64,000 nt of DNA from Ligustrum vulgare (lineage: Eukaryota > Streptophyta > Magnoliopsida > Lamiales > Oleaceae), in contig OY743168.1 in NCBI GenBank assembly GCA_963555705.1, forward strand, positions 25,531,128 through 25,595,127. The letters run 5' to 3'. Made by a program: the position numbers and the translations under genes. Positions 55,589-64,000 of this stretch are shown here, piece after piece (positions within the stretch are counted from its first letter, which is position 1; each line of letters begins with the position of its first letter). The notes below the pieces were generated by a model. The model was given only the letters and a program-made list of their open reading frames with translations. It did no database searches and was not told where the DNA came from.

Positions 55589-56753
55589 AGCTCATACAAT
55601 ACATGTGCAAAACTCAACTTAAATATTCTCCTTAAGATCGACGCTTTTCTTTTCATATATTGTTCTTCATCATATTCTTTCCAAAAAGAGGTGTATGATA
55701 GACTTTTTTGGTATAATTTGATTTTTTAAGCATTAATTATTAATTTCAAGTGCTTTTCTAAAAAAATAATCATTAATTTTAATAAACATTGTTACATTAA
55801 TTGATTATTCTTTCTTCATACTGACAATTTCTTTATTCATATTGTTACATTATTATTTTAGTAAAAATTACTGATCGATAAATTATTTAATAGAAATTAT
55901 ATGAACTAATTGTTAAAATCTGTAATATATTTTTGCATATTTTATTTATTTAAATTTATAATGAAAAATAGAGAAATTAACAGAATCTGTAAATAAATAA
56001 AAATAATGTGAAAGTAATGAATGAATTGTAGAAATCTTAAGTTTGTAAAATTAACCCACCTTAATTGGATTTTCCTTAAAAATTCGTATAGTTATTATTT
56101 ATTTTAATTTGATGAGAAAAAATCATAACAAAAATTAATCATTTATGGATAAAATGAATTTAGTTAACTAATTATAGATAATATTATAGGACTTAAATGA
56201 TGTAATTTACAATGAATTAGATATTGAGGAAAAAATAAATAAATAAAACTTTATCTTTAATTTTTTATATGATTTTTCGGACAATATATTTACAATTTGT
56301 TCTCACTTATTATCTTACATTAAATTTCTCACTGTGATCTTTAATTTGACCCACATATTACATATTTTTCGATTTTAAAATAATACAATAATTATTAAAA
56401 GAATAATAATAAAATTAGAAAAAAATAACATTTTGATGTTATTAATAGCATAGCACGGATGCCAATGCAATTAATGACACATATAAAATAATAATTGCTA
56501 AAATATTTTTTTAATATACTATTTTTTAGTAAAATATTTTCAAATTTTGAAAAAAAATTTGGCGAAAAACTATGTGTGTATTTTGGTGACGGCTATTCTA
56601 CTTCTATATATAAATATATAAATATATAATATATAATATTAAGATATTAAGATTAAGATGTACTAAAAATTTTGAGTCATCGATTATAATCTTTTACAGA
56701 AATAGCAAACCAATTTTCTTCATTTGGTAGAACAAAAAATGGGTTAATTAATA
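55589..56753. other. AT-rich sequence with inverted Helitron-like piece
   Basis: No ORF. On the minus strand, about 56610 down to 56440 begins with TATATAGAAGTAGAATAG, continues with the GTCACC...CACACATAGTTTTTCGCC block shared with 35345/35774 and ends near a GCAT...ATGC hairpin, giving a possible 170-bp Helitron derivative. Confidence 0.35.
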
Positions 56754-56932
56754 GAGAAGTTCTACATACATTTTTTTAACACATTTTTGGGTGACATGCC
56801 GAGTTGTCACCTTAGCAATGTCACTTAAACATGTCTGTTTATGGTGGCCCACCTCGGTATCAACCAGTGTTGAGGTGACACCTCGACAATGTCACTTAAA
56901 CATGTCAAAAAACATGTGTGTTTAGAATTTTT
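56754..56932. mobile_element. Small inverted-repeat MITE
   Basis: The two ends can pair: AGAAGTTCTACATACATTTT...TGACATG on the left against AAAAATTCTAAACACACATG...TGACATG on the minus strand at the right, extending inward to CGAGTTGTCACC / CGAGGTGTCACC. A direct repeat CAATGTCACTTAAACATGTC occurs twice inside. Target duplication not clear. Confidence 0.6.
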
Positions 56933-57959
56933 GTATTTAATATTCAAAATTTAATTAAAATCTTGCAGTTCATCAGGATTAGTTTAACTGTCTAACAGAC
57001 TATCGAATTACTTATATTCAAATTAATTAGTTTAAAGCTCTTGTCTATTCTAATTATAACTAGGGATAGGCAAAAGAATCGGAACCAACAGTTCGATTCG
57101 ATTAGATTTCGATTCTTTTAAAATTTTAAACGGTTATGGTTCTAAAAACAAAGAATCAGAACTAATAAAATTAAATACGATTTTTTTTTTAATTCAAATT
57201 TACAAAAAGAATAAAATAAAAAAAAAATCATCATTTTTTAAAATATTAATGCATGTTATCGGGTTCATTAGTCATTACTCATTAAAGGAAATTACAGTCA
57301 CACATGTTTTTCAGAAACCAAATTCAAATATGAAGTTAAACCTAAATAAATTCAAAATTCAGGTTATAATAAGATTTTAATAATTATTTAATAAATCAGT
57401 ATAATCTATAATTAAATTTATTATTCAACCATTCACACAACACAAATTCAAACTTAATTATTCTCTCTCTAACCCCACATCCCATCCCGCATTCTCTTGT
57501 TACGCTCAAAGAACATACCACCCACCACCTTCATCCCTTTCCCTCATGGTCACACCCATCACCACCGAAACGTCGTCGACAAGACGTCGCTAGTAGAGTG
57601 GTCTCAACATAACTGTAGTGCCACTACTTAAATCGAGGCAGCGACTTCAATCACAGTGGGGCCCTTCATAGATCAATCTGATAGGGCGTCGCTACACCGA
57701 TCTAGCAGCAGCTCCGTCGCTTATGTCAATCAGGTGCTCCTTTGCACTTCCATACAACATGGCACAAGTTCACCGCTGCTGCCACCTTCGTTCGTGCCAC
57801 CGTATCAAACCAAAACTCAGAATCTATATCATCTCATGTTGCATATTTTCTCACCTCTATCGGTATATAGATTCAAAAATTTTAGACCTAGATATGATAT
57901 TTTTAGTGTGGATGACAGCGATGGTCCAAGGTAATAATGGTGGTAGCCATGAGGATGGT
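56933..57959. other. Unassigned sequence with partial hAT-like MITE end
   Basis: TAGGGATAGGCAAAAGAATC at 57063 begins like a hAT MITE and is followed by GAATCGGAACC-type phrases; a corresponding other half may lie at 61524-61680, beyond the solo LTR. The CCA/CAC-rich stretch at 57470-57720 has short ORFs but no domain. Confidence 0.3.
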
Positions 57960-58715
57960 TGTGATAATGTTTTTGTTTTCTCTTCTTTTTGTTGAGCGGA
58001 GGACTGTGTGGGTGGGGGTGCAGGCCGTTATAATTTGGGTGGGGTGCAGGCATGGAGACTTGCGGTGACGACGATGGCGTGGAGAAGGTTGTGGTGATAT
58101 GTATGTTGTTTTGGTTGTGGGGGTCAAGCTGGTCGATCGATGCTGTGAGTGTGGTTTTGGCGACAATGGTCAAGGTCTGGTAGTTAGAGACTCAAAGTAA
58201 AAAATGTGACATGCAATTTTTTCCCCTGTGACTTTAAAATAAGTCTTACTTGTGACCTTAAAATAGTGATTGTAAATCTTGTAATTGGGAAATAATGGTG
58301 ATGTTGTGGTTCAGGTGGTGGCGGTGGTCATGGTATTGGTGTTGGTGTTTGTGTTTGGAGGAGGTGATGTTTGTGATCTTAAATTAAAATGTGGCCTTAA
58401 AAAATTTGTGATTGTGACCTTAAAATGGTGGTCATGATGGGAAAGTGGTATCTATTACACAGAAAAAGTGGCTGTGACAGGAAAAATGGTGGTTGAAGTC
58501 ATCATAAGTAATTGTGACCTAATCGTGAACTGAGATTTATGACTTAAAATGTTTATGTTTTGTGACCCGAATTTTACAATATTGTGGTGACCTTAATATA
58601 AATAATTAATAAAACATTTTTAATTAATCAATTTAATTATAACATGATTTTTGAAAATATACAAGTTTGATCTCATTTTTTAATTTGAAATTATAAAACC
58701 CTTATTTATGTATTT
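57960..58715 (+). repeat. Unclassified dispersed repeat R1, copy 2
   Basis: Second copy of the repeat at 31700-32330, same strand, longer because of extra GTGACCTTAAAA-type and GGTGGTGG phrases near 58250-58470. No conserved ORF. Confidence 0.7.
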
Positions 58716-59199
58716 CTTCCTACCATTAACCAACAACTATTGGCTCATTAAACATTATAATATCTACAAGCAAAAAAATTATAATTAAAAAACCTTAAAT
58801 CTAAATCATTTTTCTTTCACTCGTTCTGTCGTTCAGCTTCAAGTCTCAGTCGTCAAACTTTCAACCTTCAGTTCTTAAAGAATCAACAAAAAAGAAATCT
58901 TCACTCTCCATCTCATAATCAGTTGTTATCTTGTTTTTAAGGTTTTGCTGCACTTGTGCGACTGTTCCCTGAGTAGGTGAAGAACTACTAGTAGAAATCG
59001 AAGAATTTTTACGCGGAGCACATACATGCGGATGAGGAGATTCGTTAATGTCTAGAAATGAGTGAATATTTTGATGTCATGGACAACGATGAACATTGGA
59101 TTTGCATCCTGATCAAGGCCAATGACTTTAATGTCTTACGACTCTTACCAGTCAAAATCTACCATTGCTTTATTGTTTAAGTTCGAAAATTTTAGTTTA
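58716..59199. other. Unassigned sequence before solo LTR 2
   Basis: Short open stretches on both strands around 58860-59160 have no recognisable domain. No splice-supported gene model could be built. Confidence 0.3.
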
Positions 59200-59306
59200 T
59201 GTGAGCCCAAGAGTAACTAACCAAGAGGGAGTTGAATTAGTTTATAAAAAATTTTCGATAAATAATCCCAAACTTAAAAACCAATAGGTACAAGTATGAA
59301 CACTTA

Positions 59307-59855
59307 GGCTCTGTTTGAATGGACCAGATTTTCCATGAAAAATCCAAATCTTTTCCTACTTCCCTAATTTTGTGCTGTTTGATTGCAAATGTTAGGCCAA
59401 GAAAATATTTTCTAGCTTTGCTTCACGCGCCACATTTACTCACTTTAAGATGAAAAGATTTTCCCATGGTTTAGAAAGGAAAATGTTTGGCCGAGAAAAT
59501 GTTTGTAGTCCAACTTGATTTATTTAATGTTTTTCATCATGTTTGATCAATTTTATTATTGTTAATTGACCTTTTTTTTTCTAAAAAATAACATTATCAT
59601 TATCATGTACAAATGTGTTTAAAAAGTAAAAAAAAAAAAAAATGATTAAAATAGCAAAAATTACTTTATTTTCTATGAAAAATAATGCCAATCAAACAAC
59701 GAATCTTGAAAAATTCTCTACTTTTTCCACCTAGAAAATTTAACAAATCAAACACTTTCAATTGATTTTCCACGAAAATATTTTCCAAGCAAAATCAATT
59801 CCTTAGAAAATATTTTCTTTCCACCAATTTTCCACCTTCGCAATCAAACACACCC
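59307..59855. mobile_element. PIF/Harbinger-type MITE inside solo LTR 2
   Basis: TIRs GGCTCTGTTTGAATGG and (minus strand) GGGTGTGTTTGATTGCG, flanked by TTA on both sides (59304-59306, 59856-59858). The other solo LTR has a single TTA at the same point (CACTTAGTATTGCAAG), so the insertion and its target duplication are confirmed by an empty site. It is the most complete member of the family also seen at 13338, 21726-23260 and 33719. Confidence 0.93.
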
Positions 59856-60933
59856 TTAATGTTGTAAGTAACTTAACTATCAATGTAGTGTGCTATAAAT
59901 GTATAAACTTAATTGATAAAGTAAGTATAACACTTAGAGATAAAGTTGCACACTATAAATTGAAGGAATAAAGTAAGTGCATTGTAAGTAAGTAAAAGGG
60001 AAAGATGATGCAAATGTGATTTATAGAGGTTCAATCAACCAACGTGATCTACGTCCTCTGTTACTGAGTTCTCCGTCATGGGTAAGGCAAAACCCACTAT
60101 ATTGGTAACTTATAATAAGGAGTACCAAATCCTTAAGTGACTTAAAATAAGGGGCACTTACCCTTAGGTGACTTACAACAAGGAGCACCTACCCTTAAGT
60201 GACTTATAACAAGGAGCACTTATCCTTAACCAACAATCGAGTTTTCACAAGGCTCTCGAAACCACAAGATATAATCAATTGAATTTACAATTGAAATAAC
60301 TCTCTTCACAAATGATAAACTCAAATTAAGTACCGAGAGAGTTAGGCTAACACTTCAATAGATAACAATGAATTAAGCTCGAGTGTTAGAGAAAAACTTT
60401 GATGCAAATGATAATGAAAAGTTCAATGCAATCAAACAAATTTTTTCAAATAATCTCTTGTTAAATTATTGAATCAAATTAAATAACAAGAGATACCACA
60501 CTTGAATAATTAACAATAAGTTAAGTTTAAAGTGTTTAGGCAATGGAATTTTGATGAATCAAATGATAATGAAAAATGTAGCACAAATAATCAAAGTTCC
60601 TTAATTGGAATTTATCTATTTTAAAAGATTAAGAGAATTTTAGAAAAAAGAGAGACTAACACTTCAATTCCAATATATAATGTAAAGATGTTGAAGAAGT
60701 TTATAAAACGTAAAATCAAGAATCTTCACAAAAACTTTCTTTAAAAAACTTTGATGAATTTTGATAAAACGAAGTCTGGTTCAATCAACGTTTTCTAATA
60801 AAAATAGATGAATATAAATTAAGTAAGAACAATGAATTTCACAAGAAAGATTTTCTAAAATCTCCTCTTAGTTGTTAAAAAAGAATGTAAGAGAAAAGAC
60901 TTATTTATTGGTGAAAAACAAGCTATCAGCAAC

Positions 60934-61073
60934 TTTCGGTTGACCAATTCTGGTGTTTCAGTCAACCGAAATATGCATATAGCTGTTACACATTTTCAAC
61001 CATTGGAATTTCGGTTGATCATATAGTTTCGGTTGACCAAACTTTTTGTCGACCGGAAACTTTCGGTTGACCA
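60934..61073. promoter_or_regulatory. Cluster of six TTTCGGTTGACC motifs in solo LTR 2
   Basis: Copies at about 60934, 60960 (inverse), 61009, 61027, 61049 (inverse, GTCGACCGGAAA) and 61061. Position, length of cluster and number of copies match the GTCGACCT cluster of solo LTR 1, although the motif is different. Confidence 0.7.
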
Positions 61074-61523
61074 AAATGACAGGATTTTGAAAATTGCATT
61101 TTACATCAAAATATTTATTTTTCAAAATCTAATTCATTTTATGGGTCAAAAATATTTTTATGCAAGTGATGAAATTTTCAAGTTAGTGTCTTGATGTATA
61201 AAAATCATTTTCGAGCTCGTTGGATTTCATCGCTAAAGATTGAGAGTGTTATACCTTTTCATCAACTTTTGAACTTGAACTCTAATCTTGTATGCTTGAA
61301 TTCTTGATATTCATGTCATGTTTTTCAACTTCAATCTTGATCTTCTTTGCATCTTATGTGCTTGATCATATAGTTTTGATTTGTATCTTTGAGAGACGAT
61401 TTGAACATTGAATGCTTTGAATATTTATCATTACATAAAATACTTGAAGTACACTCGTTAATAACACAATATATTCTTGTTTGTTGATCAAAATAATAAG
61501 GTTAAGTTAACCACAGGTCAACA

Positions 61524-61899
61524 GTTTGGTGAACCAAAATCAAATCAAAACGTAATGGTCCGATTTTGGTTCCATTCTTTTCCTTAAAAAAGAACAAACG
61601 ACTCATTTTTTTTTAAAAAAAAAATCATGGTTTGGTTTAGTTTGGTATGGAACCACGCCTAGGCTTAATTGTAACAACCTCAATTTTTGGACAATATTTT
61701 AATTTAGGAAATTATGTGAAAAAATTTCAAAATTCTTTATAATATTGCATATTACTACACGTGCCAAAAATCGTGAAATTATTTTGTGAAAACTATCAAA
61801 TTATATTTGATATTTTTTTCTATAAGCACGTAATGAAAACAATGCATTTACTTATTGATGATACATACATTTGCTTGCTGAAGAGTCCAATAATTAAAG
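61524..61899. other. Unassigned flank of solo LTR 2
   Basis: To about 61670: GGTTC/GGTTTGG-rich MITE-like sequence ending GGTATGGAACCACGCCTA. From 61670: ATTGTAACAACCTC, reminiscent of some gypsy LTR starts, but no partner found. Confidence 0.3.
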
Positions 61900-62394
61900 T
61901 ATAAACACATGAGAATGAAATTGAATAATTAAATCAATATTACATCGTTCGCCCCCCAACAAATAGATTTAGTTACACATAATTCAAGAAAAACAAGAAG
62001 AATATATAAAGAAAAACATCATCAAATTCTAAAAATAAGTTTAAAAAGATGAAGGAAATTCATGCACCAAGATCCAATCTTCAACTCAAGTTCTTGATTT
62101 CTTTTTTAGTTTCTTGGAATTTCTTCTTCATTTCTTGTAGAATGTAGGTGAATAATGAATTGGAGATTTTAGAAGTCAAAAAGAGATTTTATCCTATTTG
62201 GTCTAGAAAATAATTAAAATAAAAAATAAAAGAAATCGTAAAGAAAGTCAATCCAAATTGGAGAAAACCTAAAAAAAATTCGTGTACCGTCCGACTGCGA
62301 TTTGCAAATCATGGCTGGACCACGACATACAACTCTCTTTCTCGGGCACAGGTGAACCACGACTTCAATTCCATTCCAATGCAATCCAATAGGT
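61900..62394 (-). repeat. Fragment of an Athila-like LTR
   Basis: AATATTACATCGTTCGCC, TTAGTTACACATAATTCAAG, CATGCACCAAGATCCAATC and the GAGAAAACC block parallel the LTRs of Athila-2 at 47590-47890, but the sequence is clearly a different family member. It is cut off on the right by the SINE. Confidence 0.6.
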
Positions 62395-62642
62395 CAATCA
62401 CTTACCCTGTATTGAAAAGGTATAGCCCACACCTTAAGGGCCCTAACCGACCCTGTCCTGAGCCATTGATTAAGGAGGTAAATTATAGGTTATGCCTCCC
62501 AGAGCCAGGGTGGAGGTGTGGTAAGTCATAAATTCTGCTTGCCACATGACACAAATCCATTATTTCAGGATTCGAACCCTGAACCCGACTGCGTTGAGCA
62601 CTTTTCCATCCCTCCTCTTTGCCACTGAGAGATGTGCCCTGG
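62395..62642 (-). mobile_element. tRNA-derived SINE
   Basis: On the minus strand a pol III promoter is visible: box A TGGCAAAGAGG (62614-62624) and, about 36 bp further, box B GGTTCGAATCC (62568-62578), an exact consensus match. The body follows for about 170 bp. The SINE head begins near 62640. The 3' end and target duplication are not certain. No tRNA cloverleaf can be drawn, so this is not a tRNA gene. Confidence 0.75.
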
Positions 62643-63441
62643 GGACTACTTACCATATATTAAATGTATATAACTTTGGTGTATTGTAATTGGTCCACCA
62701 CTTGCCACTTTTAATTTTCACATGTCAACTTCTTGATGTATTATCATGTTGCCAAAGATCATTATTATCCATAATTATTAACTTAATATTAATCAAACAT
62801 TATGTTTTCCTTTAATTTATAATAACTTGAACATATTTTGTCAAAATACTTTTTCATTTGAATCCTACTTTATGTAATTAAATGCGAATTATAAAATTAG
62901 TACTATATTAATATATTTTTAATTAGATATATCTGTCATTTTGTCTAAATAAAATTTATATATTTTATGAACATAAACTGGTATAACAACCACCTTACTT
63001 GACCTCTATGAGTTTCATAACATGTCCTTATACAAAAATAGTGAGATGTGATATCAATCAATTGTACAAGATTTAATCACAGGTGTTGACACCTATGACT
63101 CCTACAATTACCTCATTCTTTGGTTATCGATACCAAATTTCTAGGTGTTTCACCTACAAGATTTTTCATGTGAATAATTCAAGTAAACATTTTCCACTCA
63201 TATTATGATATATCCCGATCAAACATATTCTAATCAAGTAATCACAAACATATTCTAATCAAGTAATCATACTTCATTCCTATCTTATGAAATCATAAAA
63301 TTCAATTAAGCACTTTCTAATCATATAATTAAGTAAAACATAGTATCAATAAAATTATTTAAGTAAATATACTCCACTCACATATTATGAGATCATATAA
63401 TTCAATTAAGTACATCCAAATTATATAAATCAAGTAAACAC
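62643..63441. other. Unassigned AT-rich sequence
   Basis: A repeated phrase ACATATTCTAATCAAGTAATCA occurs at about 63223 and 63246 with looser copies to 63440. No gene. Confidence 0.3.
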
Positions 63442-64000
63442 TGACAAGTGTATTTTATACACTTATTTATATGTTTAAATAAGAATAATATATTGTCGTT
63501 TTAAAATAAAAGCTACCTAATTGTTTATTATTTGTTTACAATACAGAAATATCTCAAAATCAAGTGAACTAAGGAAATGAAGCAAATAAAGGGCAAATGG
63601 ATGATAATTGGAGCTTACATCGTACACATGAGAAAAGGCTTGAAGTCAATTAGAAGAATTTAGAAGTGCGGGGACTCAATAGATCTAACTGGAAGATGGA
63701 GGACTGAAGGCGCAAATAAAATACGAGGATCTACTTAAACGGATTTCAAAGTTGGTAATTGCGTGACCATGTACCTTTCTACTGAGTGGCCGTGCAACCA
63801 GACGAGAAATCAATAGAACCTCAAATCTACAACTAGGCAGCTACCAGGTTTAGACCTGCATGGCCGCGTTGGTTTCCAGATGGGCTGACTGTGTGCCTGT
63901 TTTGCATGATTTCAATAAGGTTTCTCCCTTATTTGCCTAGGTTTTCTCCTCATGCATTACATTTACATAGTTTCTAAAACACATAATTCATTGTTCTATC
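63442..64000 (+). repeat. Start of another Athila-like LTR, cut by window end
   Basis: TGACAAGTGTATTTTATACA at 63442 matches the LTR start of Athila-2 (there on the minus strand). Similarity continues through TTTGTTTACAATACAGAAAT and GGGCAAATGGATGATAATTG, then weakens. The orientation is plus. A TGGCCGTG / TGGCCGCG / GTGACCATG series at about 63764-63870 occupies the place of the GCGATCGC cluster. Confidence 0.75.

Larger units (their letters stand above)
59200..61523 (-). mobile_element. Solo LTR (copy 2) with internal MITE
   Basis: Starts TGTGAGCCCAAGAG and ends GGTCAACA, homologous over its full length to 14276-16174. Flanks GTTTA (59195-59199) and GTTTG (61524-61528) are a target duplication with one mismatch. 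Without the MITE it is about 1.77 kb. It carries the same 31-bp repeats (about 60100-60225) but a different promoter-proximal motif cluster (60934-61073). Confidence 0.87.

Noticed and set aside
57656..58173. His/Ser-rich ORFs as proteins
   Set aside because: Opposite-strand overlapping frames, composition driven by CAC/GTG repeats, no conservation with R1 copy 1.

Overview
The window is plant nuclear DNA, almost certainly from an eudicot. It carries two intron-containing dehydrin genes, LTR retrotransposons of typical plant Ty3/gypsy and Ty1/copia type with tRNA-Asp and initiator tRNA-Met primer sites, CACTA transposons, many MITEs and a tRNA-derived SINE, all in AT-rich sequence. No bacterial gene organisation is present. 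The only host genes I can support are the two dehydrins, both on the minus strand. Most of the rest is nested mobile DNA.

Layout. 1-9837: a minus-strand Athila-type Ty3/gypsy element (Athila-1; left LTR cut by the window edge) inserted into a CACTA transposon, whose right end (Ulp1-protease exons, subterminal repeat array, TIR) occupies 9838-11427. 13798-about 20424: a decayed Ty1/copia element split inside gag by a solo LTR (14276-16174, perfect 5-bp TSD) and carrying an in-frame 174-bp duplication in RNase H. 21349-23260: a hAT-type MITE, then a tandemly duplicated PIF-like MITE segment, one copy of which holds a solo LTR (S1). 23539-31297: two non-autonomous gag-protease elements, A and B, of the same family as S1, joined head to tail (LTR-A-LTR-LTR-B-LTR) and flanked by one shared TSD. 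32718-33324 and 43933-44556: dehydrin genes of Y2SK2 and Y1SK2 type with related promoters. Between them lies a probable CACTA element (37018-41524) carrying captured exons, one recognisably from a mitochondrial FtsH3/10-type protease, plus hAT and (TA)n-targeting MITEs. 46925-55588: a second Athila-like element, gag-protease only. 57960-64000: an unclassified dispersed repeat, a second copy of the solo LTR with a MITE inside, an Athila LTR fragment, a SINE and the start of another Athila-like LTR.

The most interesting signal is in the LTRs. All five LTRs of the S1/A/B family carry, downstream of the TATA box, three consecutive modules in which invariant CTTATCAA and TTGTGGCG (or TTGTGGTG) ends flank an inverted repeat. 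The stems differ between copies but generally stay complementary, and the middle hairpin keeps a GNRA-type tetraloop, which suggests an RNA structure in the element leader. Separately, three unrelated LTR families each carry, just upstream of the TATA box, a cluster of a family-specific CG-containing near-palindrome (TTACGGCCGTAA, GCGATCGC, GGTCGACC or CGGTTGACC).
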